NCBI GenBank assembly: GCA_036502625.1
Contig: DASXYG010000106.1
Coordinates: 59,580 to 123,579, forward strand
DNA length: 64,000 bases
DNA from: DASXYG01 sp036502625
Lineage (GTDB): Bacteria > Actinomycetota > Actinomycetes > Streptosporangiales > Streptosporangiaceae
Direction of reading: 5' to 3'
Within the stretch, counting starts at the first letter, position 1. Each line of letters begins with the position of its first letter. Shown here in pieces: positions 18,204 to 27,070 of this stretch. The notes beneath the pieces were generated by a model that saw only the letters and a list, made by a program, of their open reading frames with translations, did no database searches and was not told the DNA's origin. Made by a program: the position numbers and the translations under genes.

Positions 18204-19595
18204 GTGGAGCCGTACCGGTTGACGCTCGCCGAGGCGGCGGGGTGCGTGGCGCGGCGCGAGGTGGCGCCCAGCGAGCTGCTCGAATCCGTGCTGGCGCGTA
18301 TTGAGGCCGTGGACGGGGAGGTCGGCGCGTTCGTGGGGGTGGCGGCCGGGCGGGCGCGCGAGGTGGCGCGGGCCGCGGACCGGGACATCGCGCGGGATGG
18401 GCCGTGCGGGCCGCTGCACGGGATACCGGTCGCCATGAAGGACCTGTACGACCTGGCGGGGCAGCGGACCGGCGCGGGGTCGCGGGCGCGGGACGGGCAC
18501 GTCGCCGGCGCGGACTCCGGCGTGGCCGAGCGGCTGCGCGCGGCGGGGGCGAACCTGTTCGGGAAGGTGCGCACGCACGAGTTCGCGTACGGCTCGACCA
18601 CGCCCGGCACACGGAACCCGTGGACGCTGCGGCACATACCGGGCGGGTCGAGCGGCGGCTCCGGCGCGGCGGTGGCGGCGCGGATGTGCTTCGCCAGCAT
18701 GGGCACGGACACCGGCGGCTCCGTACGCGGGCCCGCGGCGCACTGCGGCGTGGTGGGGCTGAAGCCCACGTACGGGCGGGTGCCGGTGCGGGGCGTGGTG
18801 CCGCTCGCCTGGTCCCAGGACCACGCGGGACCGCTCGCCCGCACGGTCACCGACGTCGCGCTGATGCTGAACGCGGTCGCGGGCCACGACCCCGGCGATC
18901 CGGCGAGCGCGGACCACCCCGTACCGGACTTCGCCGCCGGGCATTCCGCCAGCGCGGCCGGGCTGGTCGTCGGGGTGCCGGTGAACCACTTCTTCGACGA
19001 CTGCCACCCGGACGTGGCGGCCGCGGCACGCGAGGCGATCACCGTCCTGCGGGACGCGGGGGCGGACGTGCGCGAGGTGGAGGTGCCGCTGGCCGGGGAG
19101 ATCCTCGCGGCGCACTACACGATCCTCGCGGCGGAGGCCACCGCGTACCACGACCGGGCGCTGCGGCGGGACGGGCACGGCTACGGCGAGGCCGCCGCCG
19201 CGATGCTGCACGCGGGGCGGGCGATCCGCGCCGTTGACTACATCCAGGCGCAGCGGCTGCGCACCGAGGTGGTCCGCCGCTGGCGCGAGGTGTTCCGTAC
19301 GGTCGACGTGCTCGTGGCGCCGACCGTCTCCGCGCCGGCCGCGCGGTACGGGGAGGACGCCGTCGCGCATCCGGACGGCCGCCGGGAGTCCGTGCTGACC
19401 GCGTACGCGCGGCTGAACTTCCCCGCGGACTTCACCGGGCTGCCCGCGCTGTCGGTGCCGTGCGGGTTCGCGCGCGAGGGCGTGCCGGTCGGCATCCAGA
19501 TCATCGGCCGCCCGTTCGAGGAGGCGACCGTGCTGCGTGCCGGTTACGCGTACGAGTCCGCCACGGACTGGTGGCGCCGGGAACCGCCGCTGTGA
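18204..19595 (+). CDS. Amidase-signature family hydrolase (AtzE/GatA-like)
   Basis: A 463-residue amidase with the Ser-cisSer-Lys triad in place: Lys79 (VAMKD), cis-Ser149 in GGSSGGS and nucleophile Ser173 in TDTGGS. GatA-type blocks LHGIPVAMKD and GLKPTYGR are clear, and the C terminus ends in PVGIQIIGRPFEEATVLR. It hydrolyses a carboxamide, the substrate being unknown. It follows the AtzG-like gene and a candidate GntR operator. Its N terminus (EPYRLTLAEAA) matches that of the second amidase at 21098-22453, and the triad has identical numbering in both, pointing to an old duplication. Confidence 0.92.
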   Translation: MEPYRLTLAEAAGCVARREVAPSELLESVLARIEAVDGEVGAFVGVAAGRAREVARAADRDIARDGPCGPLHGIPVAMKDLYDLAGQRTGAGSRARDGHVAGADSGVAERLRAAGANLFGKVRTHEFAYGSTTPGTRNPWTLRHIPGGSSGGSGAAVAARMCFASMGTDTGGSVRGPAAHCGVVGLKPTYGRVPVRGVVPLAWSQDHAGPLARTVTDVALMLNAVAGHDPGDPASADHPVPDFAAGHSASAAGLVVGVPVNHFFDDCHPDVAAAAREAITVLRDAGADVREVEVPLAGEILAAHYTILAAEATAYHDRALRRDGHGYGEAAAAMLHAGRAIRAVDYIQAQRLRTEVVRRWREVFRTVDVLVAPTVSAPAARYGEDAVAHPDGRRESVLTAYARLNFPADFTGLPALSVPCGFAREGVPVGIQIIGRPFEEATVLRAGYAYESATDWWRREPPL

Positions 19596-19606
19596 CGCGC
19601 GGCGGT

Positions 19607-19633
19607 GGCGGGCGGGCCGCGCGCCCGCCCGCC
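19607..19633. terminator. Bidirectional hairpin terminator
   Basis: GGCGGGCGGGC pairs perfectly with GCCCGCCCGCC over a 5-base loop in the 46-base gap between the convergent amidase and MFS genes. Confidence 0.8.
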
Positions 19634-19641
19634 GCCGGCGT

Positions 19642-21084
19642 TCACCCCGTACGGGCCCGCTCGTCGCGCAGCGCGGCGAGCTCCTCCGCGACCTCCGCCT
19701 CGTGCCGGGCCTCGTCGGCCCGCGCCGCCGCCGGGCGCCACCGGCCCTTCAGGAGCCCGACCAGCGGGATGAACACGACCGCGGCGGCGAGGCAGATCCA
19801 GAACCAGGTGCGCCACTCCGCGGCCGCGCCGCCGCCCCCGGAGCCCGCCACGCTGGTCACCACGACCGGCAGCAGCCAGAACGCGCCGGCGGTGGCCAGC
19901 CGGACCAGCCAGCCCCAGATGGCCAGGCCGGTCGCCGTCAGGGCGGGGTTCACGTCCTCGATCGTCTCGGTATAGGCCGCCATCCACGCGCCGCTGAACG
20001 CGCCGAGCGACCCGGCGAGGAACGCCATCGCCGCCGCGACCGCCGCGTAGCCCGGATGCCCGCCGGTGAGCAGGATGAACACGCCCACTGCCGCGGCCAT
20101 CAGCAGCGCCCCGGCCAGCACGACCGGCTTCCGTACGCGCAGCCGGTCGGACAGCACGCCCAGCCCCACGCACAGCACGGCGTCGCACACCCAGCCCCAC
20201 ACGGCGACCCCGTTCGCGGCGGCGAGCCGGAACCCGAACACGCCCGTGAAGAAGATCGTCCCGAACCCGGCGAGCGTGGAGTACATCAGGAACGCGACCG
20301 CGAAGCCGAACGCGGGCAGCACGATCCGTACGCGGGCCATCTGCCGCCACGGATGCCGCAGCGCCTCGGCCACGTCGATGCCGCGCGCCCGCGCCTCGAC
20401 GAGCACCCGGTCGTGCTCGGTCACCATGACCTGGTCGCGCAGCCGCGGCGACGGTTCCCGCAGCCACAGCAGGCTGACACCGAACGTCACCAGCCCGATG
20501 ACGCCGCAGACGTGGTACTGGCTCTGCCAGGTGTGCAGCACGGGCAGCGTGAACGCCGCGACCACGCTGACGACGAGGCTCCCGAGCACCGGCCCGAGCA
20601 GCCAGAAGCCCATCGCGGTGGCCCGGCCGACCTGCGGGGAGAAGTCCCGGATCAGCGCCGGCGTGGCCACCAGCACGATGCCCTCCACGCCGCCGACCAG
20701 GCAGGTCTCCACGGCCAGGACGATCTTGTCCGGTGCGTTGGGCACGGCGACCAGGATCAGCAGGCCGGTGGCGAGCAGCCCGTACACGACGAGGTTGGCC
20801 CGGCCGAACCGGTCGCAGAGCCCGGCCGTGAGCGCGCCGAACGCGCTGAACAGGTTCGACGCGGCGATGAAGAACGTGTAGAAGCCGAACGACATGTGGA
20901 ACGCCCGCAGTTGCAGGGTCGCGACGCCGCCGGTGACGTACAGCTCGTAGTACAGCACCATCGTGATGGCGATGACGATCGCGAGGTACGCGACGCGGCT
21001 GCGGCGCCGCGGGTAGTGGTCGAGCGTGCGGCGCCACAGGCGCGGGCGCCAGGGCGACTCCGTTGGGATCTCGATCGCGGCCAC
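19642..21084 (-). CDS. MFS transporter (aromatic or organic-acid type)
   Basis: A 480-residue 12-helix permease. The cytoplasmic N terminus is followed by helix 1 at about 32-52; the inter-helix motif GLCDRFGRANLV (MFS signature between helices 2 and 3) and a long central loop (about 205-245) are visible. The C-terminal 45 residues are a charged, Ala/Glu-rich tail likely to be helical. GTG start with AAGGGG upstream. It is the last gene of the dioxygenase-amidase operon, 14 bases after the amidase start-to-stop junction, so it probably takes up the amide or aromatic acid used by that operon. Confidence 0.88.
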   Translation of the reverse strand: MAAIEIPTESPWRPRLWRRTLDHYPRRRSRVAYLAIVIAITMVLYYELYVTGGVATLQLRAFHMSFGFYTFFIAASNLFSAFGALTAGLCDRFGRANLVVYGLLATGLLILVAVPNAPDKIVLAVETCLVGGVEGIVLVATPALIRDFSPQVGRATAMGFWLLGPVLGSLVVSVVAAFTLPVLHTWQSQYHVCGVIGLVTFGVSLLWLREPSPRLRDQVMVTEHDRVLVEARARGIDVAEALRHPWRQMARVRIVLPAFGFAVAFLMYSTLAGFGTIFFTGVFGFRLAAANGVAVWGWVCDAVLCVGLGVLSDRLRVRKPVVLAGALLMAAAVGVFILLTGGHPGYAAVAAAMAFLAGSLGAFSGAWMAAYTETIEDVNPALTATGLAIWGWLVRLATAGAFWLLPVVVTSVAGSGGGGAAAEWRTWFWICLAAAVVFIPLVGLLKGRWRPAAARADEARHEAEVAEELAALRDERARTG

Positions 21085-21097
21085 GCGTGGCCCCTTT

Positions 21098-22453
21098 CTA
21101 CAGGGCCGGGACGCGCCCGGCCTGGGGGGAGACCGACTCGTACGCCCGGCCGGCGCGCAGCACGGTCCGCTCGGCGTACGGGCGGCCGATGAGCTGCATG
21201 CCGACGGGCAGCCCGGCGGCGTCCGTGCCGACGGGGATCTGGAGGGACGGCAGCCCGGCCGCGTTCGCCGGGTAGTTGTACGCGCTGAACGCGGTCAGCG
21301 CGGGGATCGTGGAACCGTCCGCGCGGGGGACGGTGTCCGTGCCGTACGGCGGGGGAGCGGTGGGGAGGGTGGGCGCGGCCACCAGGTCGACCGTGGCGAA
21401 CAGGTCGCGCCAGGCCCGGCGGTACAGCTCGCGGACGCGCAGCGCCTGGAGGTAGTCCGTGGCCGGGATCAGCAGGCCGGACTCGACGCTGGCCCGCGCG
21501 GCGCCGCCGTACCGTGCGCCCCGGTCGCGGAGGGTGCCGCGCTCGGCCGCCGCGCCCTCGGCGGCGATGATCGTCCGGCTGAGCGCGACGACGACGTCCG
21601 GCATGGGCGCGGCGACCGTACGGAGCCGCGCGCCGAGCTCCTCCAGCGTGGCGATCGCCGCGCGCACGGGCCGCTCCACGGCCGGGTCGCAGCCGTCGAA
21701 GAAGAAGTCAGCCGGGACGCCGATGACCAGCCCGGCCACCCCGGTGTCCAGGCCGGGTGCGTCCGGGGCGGGCGCGGTGAGCGCGTCGAGGAGGAGGGCG
21801 GCGTCGGTGACCGTGCGGGTCAGGGGGCCGGGGTGGTCGAAGGACCAGGAGAGGGGGTGCAGGCCGGCCGCGTCGATCAGGCCGTACGTGGGCTTGAGGC
21901 CGACCAGGCCGCAGGCCGCGGCGGGGATGCGCACCGAGCCGCCCGTGTCGGTGCCGATGCTCGCCGGGCCCATCTGCGCGGCGACCGCCGCGGCCGAGCC
22001 GCCGCTCGAACCGCCGGGGGTGCGGCCGAGGTCCCAGGGGTTGCGGGTGGGCGGGGTGGTGACGCCCTTGGCCAGCTCGTGCGTGTGCGTCTTGCCGGTG
22101 ATGACGGCGCCGGCCGCGCGCAGCCGGGCCGCCACGGCGGAGTCGGCCGCGGCGCGGTGGCCGTCGTACGCGGCGGAGCCCGCGCGGGTCGGATGGCCGG
22201 CGACGTCGAACAGGTCCTTCAGGCTGACCGGGATGCCGTGCAGCGGGCCGCGCGGGCCGGTCGCCGCGATCTCCCTCTCCGCGAGCCGCGCGGCGGCCCG
22301 CGCGCCGTCCCGGTCGACCAGCCGGTACGCGCGGACCAGCGGATCGACCCGCTCGATACGCGCGAGCACGGATTCGGTGAGCTCGACGGGGGACACCCGC
22401 CCGGCACGGATCCCGGCCGCGGCGCCGGCGACGGTCAGCTCGTACGGTTCCAT
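21098..22453 (-). CDS. Amidase-signature family hydrolase
   Basis: A 451-residue amidase with Lys79, cis-Ser149 and nucleophile Ser173 in the same positions as the 18204-19595 amidase. Blocks: GPLHGIPVSLKDLFD, TPGGSSGGS, GTDTGGSVRIPAA, GLKPTYG and PVGMQLIGRPYAERTVLR. It is encoded between the ferredoxin reductase and the MFS transporter in the dioxygenase operon. The economical reading is that it releases an aromatic acid from an amide before ring attack (inference). It lacks an adjacent AtzG-like gene, unlike its paralogue. Confidence 0.92.
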   Translation of the reverse strand: MEPYELTVAGAAAGIRAGRVSPVELTESVLARIERVDPLVRAYRLVDRDGARAAARLAEREIAATGPRGPLHGIPVSLKDLFDVAGHPTRAGSAAYDGHRAAADSAVAARLRAAGAVITGKTHTHELAKGVTTPPTRNPWDLGRTPGGSSGGSAAAVAAQMGPASIGTDTGGSVRIPAAACGLVGLKPTYGLIDAAGLHPLSWSFDHPGPLTRTVTDAALLLDALTAPAPDAPGLDTGVAGLVIGVPADFFFDGCDPAVERPVRAAIATLEELGARLRTVAAPMPDVVVALSRTIIAAEGAAAERGTLRDRGARYGGAARASVESGLLIPATDYLQALRVRELYRRAWRDLFATVDLVAAPTLPTAPPPYGTDTVPRADGSTIPALTAFSAYNYPANAAGLPSLQIPVGTDAAGLPVGMQLIGRPYAERTVLRAGRAYESVSPQAGRVPAL

Positions 22454-22489
22454 CGGGTCCTCCGGGGCGAGGGGCGCGGTGCGTACGGG

Positions 22490-23674
22490 TCAGGAGGCGA
22501 GGGGCGCGCACGTGTGGGGGAGCGGGGCGCCCTCGGCGACGGCGGCGCGGTGGCGCATGAGGGGGGCGGCGGCGTTGTAGCCGACCGCTCCGGTGAGGCG
22601 GCCGTCGCGGGCGTACAGGGCGACCCACGCGTCGGAGCCGAGGCGGCCGTGGACGACCTGGACGGTGTCCGCGCGGGCGGTGTCGCCCAGAGACTGGATG
22701 CGGCGGCCGTACTGGTCGGACCAGAAGTACGCGGGGCCCGGCGCGGGCGGCGCGGCGCCGAGGACGCGCGCGGCGACCGCCTTGGCCTGCTCCCGTGCGC
22801 GGGTCCAGTGCTCGTGGCGGACGTGGCGGCCCGTCCGGGGGTCCGGCCAGGCGGCCGCGTCGCCGGCCGCGTACACGCCGGGCAGCGCGGTGGCGCCGGT
22901 CGCGTCGCAGACGACGCCGTCGGCGATGTCCAGCCCCGAGCCCGCCAGCCATTCCGTGTTCGGCACGGCGCCCAGCCCGGCGACCACCAGGTCGCCGGTG
23001 ACCGTACGGCCGTCCGCCAGCGTGACGCGCTCGGTGCCGTCGCGGGAGCGTTCCACGCCGGTGACCGGGACCCCGCACAGCACGCGCACCCCGGCGTCGC
23101 GGTGCGGCCGCAGCAGCGCCCGCGCCGCCTCCGTCCCGACGAGCCCGGCCAGCGGCAGCGGCGCCGCCTCGATCATGGTCACGTCCAGCCCCAGCCCCCG
23201 CGCGGACGCGGCGACCTCGCCCCCGACGAACCCGCCCCCGATGACGACCAGCCGCGCCCCTCCGTCCAGCCGCTCGCGCAGCCACAGCGCGTCGTCCAGG
23301 TCGCGGAGGGTGGGCACGGCTCCCGGCGTGCGGTCGAGGCGGCGGGCGCGGGACCCGGTGGCGATCACCACGGCGTCCGGGCGGAGGACCTCGCCGGTGG
23401 TGAGCGCCAGCTCGGGGCCGGGGGACAAGCGGGTCGCGGCCACGCCCGTACGGAGGTCGACGCCCGCGTCCGCGTAGTGGCCGGGCGCGCGCAGGGCGAC
23501 CCGGTCGGCCGAGGTCTTCCCCGTCAGCAGGCCCTTGGACAGCGGGGGCCGGTCGTACGGCGGGTGCGGCTCGGCGTTGAGGAGGATCAGGCGGCCGTCG
23601 TACCCGAGGCGGCGCAGCTCGTCGGCCACCCCCACGCCCGCCACGGACGCCCCCGCCACGACGATCTCGCGCAC
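22490..23674 (-). CDS. Ferredoxin reductase component of the ring-hydroxylating dioxygenase
   Basis: A 394-residue FAD/NAD(P)-dependent oxidoreductase of the BphA4/ThcD type: N-terminal FAD fold (VVAGASVAGVGVADELR), PPYDRPPLSKGLL, NADH fold VVIGGGFVGGEVA, GVYAAGDAAAWP and a C-terminal domain with RHEHWTRAREQ. It passes electrons from NAD(P)H to the ferredoxin encoded one base upstream. GTG start. Gene order alpha, beta, ferredoxin, reductase is that of a three-protein (class IIB/III-like) Rieske oxygenase system. Confidence 0.93.
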   Translation of the reverse strand: MREIVVAGASVAGVGVADELRRLGYDGRLILLNAEPHPPYDRPPLSKGLLTGKTSADRVALRAPGHYADAGVDLRTGVAATRLSPGPELALTTGEVLRPDAVVIATGSRARRLDRTPGAVPTLRDLDDALWLRERLDGGARLVVIGGGFVGGEVAASARGLGLDVTMIEAAPLPLAGLVGTEAARALLRPHRDAGVRVLCGVPVTGVERSRDGTERVTLADGRTVTGDLVVAGLGAVPNTEWLAGSGLDIADGVVCDATGATALPGVYAAGDAAAWPDPRTGRHVRHEHWTRAREQAKAVAARVLGAAPPAPGPAYFWSDQYGRRIQSLGDTARADTVQVVHGRLGSDAWVALYARDGRLTGAVGYNAAAPLMRHRAAVAEGAPLPHTCAPLAS

Positions 23675-23675
23675 G

Positions 23676-23876
23676 TCAGGCCCCCTCGTCGAGGATGAGG
23701 ATCGCGTCGGTGGGGCAGGCCTCCGCGGCCGCGCGCGCCTGGTCGGCCAGCTCGCCCTCGGGGTGCTCGATCAGCGGGACCGCGATGTTGTCGGCGTCGA
23801 TCGCGAACACCCGCTCGGCGACGCTGATGCAGGCCGCGTAGCCGCAGCACTTCTCCTCATCGATCACGACGCGCAC
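23676..23876 (-). CDS. Ferredoxin, 3Fe-4S type
   Basis: A 66-residue ferredoxin. Cys10, Cys16 and Cys53 (in EACPTDA) with no fourth ligand at the third position of the first motif (KCCGYAAC) indicate a 3Fe-4S cluster of the kind that serves actinobacterial P450s and dioxygenases. The extra Cys11 is unusual. It sits between the oxygenase beta subunit and its reductase, so it carries electrons to the oxygenase. GTG start after GGAGG. Many Rieske oxygenases use a 2Fe-2S ferredoxin; the 3Fe-4S type is common in actinomycetes. Confidence 0.93.
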   Translation of the reverse strand: MRVVIDEEKCCGYAACISVAERVFAIDADNIAVPLIEHPEGELADQARAAAEACPTDAILILDEGA

Positions 23877-23891
23877 TCCGTGAACCTCCGC

Positions 23892-24386
23892 TCAGATGAT
23901 GATCGACAGGACGCCGCCGCTGTCGCGCAGCGTCTCGTGGTCGAGGACCGTCTTCTTCTCGACGATGCGGAACCCGCCGTCGCCGGGCCGCAGCCGGTAC
24001 GTGAGACGGGCCGCGTACGTGGTGGTGCCGGCGACGCGCGACCGGTACACGATGGCCGCGCAGGTGGCGACCGCCTCGGGCGCGCCGTCGGCGCCGGGCT
24101 CGGTGCGCACCCGCACGTTGCCGACCACCCGGCGGGTCAGCGACCGCGGGTTCTCGATGTGCGCGTACGTGCTCATCAGCCGCTGCACGCGCCCGCGGAT
24201 GCCCTCTTTGGTGTCGCTGATCAGCGCCAGGTCGAGATCCGGGTCGCCATCGGGGTTGTCGGTGGCCGGCACGTAGTAGCGGGCGTCCTCGGTGAACAGG
24301 TCGCGCCACTCCTCGAGGCGCCATTCGTCGAGCAGGTCGGCCTCGTAGTACAGGAAGTCCTCGACCTCGGGCCGGGTGAAGTTCAT
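23892..24386 (-). CDS. Ring-hydroxylating dioxygenase beta subunit
   Basis: A 164-residue small subunit of the NTF2-like fold: FLYYEADLLDEWRLEEWRDLF, DARYYVPA, and the conserved SLTRRVVGNVRV strand, ending in the usual KKTVLDHE block. Length matches the family (about 160-190). Start ATG overlaps the alpha-subunit stop as ATGA. It forms the alpha3beta3 oxygenase with the upstream gene product and has a mainly structural role. Confidence 0.94.
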   Translation of the reverse strand: MNFTRPEVEDFLYYEADLLDEWRLEEWRDLFTEDARYYVPATDNPDGDPDLDLALISDTKEGIRGRVQRLMSTYAHIENPRSLTRRVVGNVRVRTEPGADGAPEAVATCAAIVYRSRVAGTTTYAARLTYRLRPGDGGFRIVEKKTVLDHETLRDSGGVLSIII

Positions 24387-25702
24387 GCTTCTCCCTCGAC
24401 GAGGTCGTCCCAGCGGCGCCAGAAGGTGCGCATCTGCAGCTCGTCGTAGTTGGCGGGTTCCGGCTTGTCCATGCCGCGCGAGACGTCCGACCAGCCCGCG
24501 CCCGGGTCGGAGGCGTAGCCGCGGTGGCAGGACTCCAGTGCCTCGTTGTCGTCGGGGGTCGCGAGCCCCGCCGGGCCGAGGAAGGACAGGAACGACTCGT
24601 TGCGGACCCGCCGCGCCTCCGGCGTCTCCTCCGCGGGCGCCAGCGACCACGCGTTGACGTGCAGCAGCCCCGGACGCAGCGGATAGAACGTCCGGATGAT
24701 CACGGCCATGATGTTGTTGATCACCAGGTTCGGGAAGATCAGCATGTTGAAGTCGAGGTTGGCGATCTCCGTGGCGCGCTCGGCGCCGTACGCCTCGACG
24801 AGCCGCCGGTACGACGCCTCGATGACCGGCCGGGTCTCCTCGCCCATCGACGGCTTCCACCGGGCGATCGGCCGCCCCCACGGCGCCTCCTTGACCGTGA
24901 CCGTGTGGCCGTTGCCCAGGTCGTAGGCGTGCGACCGCTTCCAGTCGGCGCTGGTGTTCCCGGCGATCTCGTCGCCGCGGCTGCGCTGCACGTCCAGGTA
25001 CGTCTTGTGCACGGGGATCGCGTGGTAGCCGTCGGAGCTGTTCTCGGCGAGCAGCTTCCAGTTCGCCTTGATCGAGTACTCGTGGCTGCCGGGGGTGACG
25101 GTCACGCCGGCCGCGGACTGGTCGGCGGTGAGGTCCAGGTAGTACGTCGCGTCCGCGAGGTACTCCTCAAGCGGCTCGGCGTCGGCGCGCAGGTTCAGGA
25201 AGACGAAGCCGCGGTACGCCTCGACCCGCGCCGGTCCGCGCAGGTTGTGCGCGGCCTTGTCGAACCCCTCGGGGTACGCGTCGTCGTCCGGCATCGACAC
25301 CAGGCGGCCGTCGGTGGCGAAGGACCACGAGTGGTAGAAGCAGCGGAACCGCCGGTGGTTGCCGCGCCGCTCCCGGCAGACCTCGGCGCCGCGGTGCGTG
25401 CACGCGTTGAACCAGACCCGTACGTCGCCGCCGCCGTCGCGGCAGAACAGCACGGGGCGCCCGGCGACGGCGCGGGCCACGAAGTCGTTCGGGTCCGGGA
25501 TCTCCGACTCGTGGCCGACGTAGATCCAGCAGCGCTCGAAGATCGCGGTGCGCTCCCGGGCGAGCACGTCGTCGTCGACGAACGCGGACCGGTGGACGAG
25601 GAACGCGTTGGGGCCGCGCTCGTCGCGGAGGTAGCGCGTGGCGCGCGGCGGTATCCGCTCGGTCTCCGGAAGGGGGGTGGGCGCACTCGCGGGAACGGTC
25701 AT
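24383..25702 (-). CDS. Ring-hydroxylating dioxygenase alpha subunit (Rieske oxygenase)
   Basis: A 439-residue catalytic subunit. Rieske 2Fe-2S ligands are Cys101-x-His103 (CTHRG) and Cys121-x2-His124 (CFYHSW). The mononuclear iron site is Asn221-Asp224-His227-His232 (ENSSDGYHAIPVH) with Asp384 or 385 in GPAGLATPDDNE; the bridging Asp is Asp224. This is the benzoate/anthranilate/salicylate-like branch by general pattern, so dioxygenation of an aromatic carboxylate to a cis-diol is likely; the exact substrate needs phylogeny. First gene of a six-gene operon (alpha, beta, ferredoxin, reductase, amidase, MFS) with a candidate GntR site 30-40 bases upstream of its ATG. Confidence 0.95.
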   Translation of the reverse strand: MTVPASAPTPLPETERIPPRATRYLRDERGPNAFLVHRSAFVDDDVLARERTAIFERCWIYVGHESEIPDPNDFVARAVAGRPVLFCRDGGGDVRVWFNACTHRGAEVCRERRGNHRRFRCFYHSWSFATDGRLVSMPDDDAYPEGFDKAAHNLRGPARVEAYRGFVFLNLRADAEPLEEYLADATYYLDLTADQSAAGVTVTPGSHEYSIKANWKLLAENSSDGYHAIPVHKTYLDVQRSRGDEIAGNTSADWKRSHAYDLGNGHTVTVKEAPWGRPIARWKPSMGEETRPVIEASYRRLVEAYGAERATEIANLDFNMLIFPNLVINNIMAVIIRTFYPLRPGLLHVNAWSLAPAEETPEARRVRNESFLSFLGPAGLATPDDNEALESCHRGYASDPGAGWSDVSRGMDKPEPANYDELQMRTFWRRWDDLVEGEA

Positions 25703-25731
25703 GTCGCGGCTCCAGCTACCGGGTAGATCAT

Positions 25732-25742
25732 TGGTTGGACCA
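25732..25742. promoter_or_regulatory. Candidate GntR (FadR-type) operator 2
   Basis: TGGT-TGG-ACCA, a perfect match to the FadR/PdhR-type palindrome, 30 bases upstream of the dioxygenase alpha-subunit start. Bases just downstream (TTGTTGGATGGT) look like a second, weaker half-site. Confidence 0.6.
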
Positions 25743-25842
25743 TTGTTGGATGGTGGTGAACGGAATGTCAAGCGCGGCCGGAGTCCGGCGTGAACGTCCT
25801 GCTGTCGGCGTCTTGACCCGTAAAAAGGGTTCGGGCTATCAA

Positions 25843-25853
25843 TGGTTGGACAA
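25843..25853. promoter_or_regulatory. Candidate GntR (FadR-type) operator 3
   Basis: TGGT-TGG-ACAA, one mismatch to the palindrome and preceded by ATCAA, lies 42 bases upstream of the CoA-transferase ATG. It is 111 bases from operator 2, so the divergent promoters each have a site. Confidence 0.5.
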
Positions 25854-25895
25854 CAGGCCAGAGTGGCCCGCGCCACGAGAGGATGTGGGATCCGC

Positions 25896-27068
25896 ATGAC
25901 GCCGTACGCCGGCGATGGCCCGTTGACGGGCATCCGCGTCGTCGACTTCTCGATCATGATCGCCGGGCCGTACTGCACCCGGATGCTCGCCGACCTGGGC
26001 GCCGACGTCATCAAGATCGAACCCCCCGAGGGCGACCCGATGCGCGGCCGCGCACCGCTGCGCGACGGGCACAGCCGGTACTTCGGGCACCTGAACGTCG
26101 GCAAGCGCAGCGTCCGGCTCGACCTGCGGACCGAGGAGGGCCGCGCGGCCGCGCGCGACCTGGCCGCCGGGGCCGACGTCCTCGTGCAGAACTTCCGGCC
26201 CGGGGTGATGGCCAAGTACGGCCTGGACGAGGCGAGCTGCCGGGCGCGAAACGTTCGGCTCGTGTACTGCTCGGTCTCCGGCTACGGCCAGGACGGCCCG
26301 AGCGCGCACCTGCCCGCGTACGCGCAGATCGTGCACGCGATGTCCGGCTACGACCTGGCCAACTTCGCCTACCAGCGGACCGCCGAGGCCCCCGCGAACT
26401 GCGGGATCTTCGTCGCCGACATCCTGGCGGGCGCGCTGTCGTACGGCGCGGTGCTGACCGGCCTGGTGGCCCGCGGCCGTACGGGCCGCGGCGACGGCCT
26501 GGACGTCTCGCTGCAGGAGGCGATGATGTCGATGCTGGTCTTCGAGACGCAGGCGGCGCAGGCCGACGCGGAGTTCAAGAAGACCGTGTACCGGCCGGTG
26601 CGCGCGGCCGACCAGTTCGTGATGGTCTCCCCGGTGACCGAGCGCAACTTCCGCGCGCTCGCCGCCGCCATGGACCGCCCGGACCTGCCCGCGGACCCGC
26701 GCTTCGCCGAGATCGCCGACCGCGAACGGAACTGGGACCGGCTGTACGACGTCATCGAGGACTGGATCTCCGGGCTGACCGCCGCGGAGGCGGAGAAGCG
26801 GCTGCGCGCGGCCGGCGTGCCGAGCGGCCGCTACCGGGAGGTCGGCGAGGTGCTCGACGACCCGCAGACGCTCAGCCGCGAGTCGCTGCGCACGGTGACC
26901 GACGGCGCCGGCGACTTCCGCGTCACCGCGACGCCGTTCCTGCTGGGTTCGTCGCCGCGCGCCGAGATGCCCGTACGGGTGCCGGATCTCGGCGCCGACA
27001 CGGCCGGTGTCCTGGGCGAGGTCGCCGGATACGACGACGCGCGGATCGCCGGGGTCATCGGAGGATGA
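25896..27068 (+). CDS. CaiB/BaiF-family (class III) CoA-transferase
   Basis: A 390-residue class III CoA-transferase: GIRVVDFSIMIAGPYCTRMLADLGADVIKIEPP, NVGKRSV, QNFRPGVMAKYGL, and ADILAGALSYGAVLTGL carrying the catalytic Asp. It moves CoA between an acyl-CoA and a free acid without ATP. The ATG at 25896 was chosen for its homologous N terminus; an in-frame ATG at 25842 overlaps the candidate operator. It heads the plus-strand operon with hydratase, dehydrogenase and aldolase. It may activate the aromatic acid or the acid released by ring cleavage (inference), perhaps replacing the ligase gene that is broken at 31870-32073. Confidence 0.92.
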   Translation: MTPYAGDGPLTGIRVVDFSIMIAGPYCTRMLADLGADVIKIEPPEGDPMRGRAPLRDGHSRYFGHLNVGKRSVRLDLRTEEGRAAARDLAAGADVLVQNFRPGVMAKYGLDEASCRARNVRLVYCSVSGYGQDGPSAHLPAYAQIVHAMSGYDLANFAYQRTAEAPANCGIFVADILAGALSYGAVLTGLVARGRTGRGDGLDVSLQEAMMSMLVFETQAAQADAEFKKTVYRPVRAADQFVMVSPVTERNFRALAAAMDRPDLPADPRFAEIADRERNWDRLYDVIEDWISGLTAAEAEKRLRAAGVPSGRYREVGEVLDDPQTLSRESLRTVTDGAGDFRVTATPFLLGSSPRAEMPVRVPDLGADTAGVLGEVAGYDDARIAGVIGG

Positions 27069-27070
27069 GC

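Noticed and set aside
24383..26215. Longer start for the dioxygenase alpha subunit
   Set aside because: The extra residues would run across the candidate operators and antisense to the CoA-transferase gene; the ATG at 25702 fits the family length.
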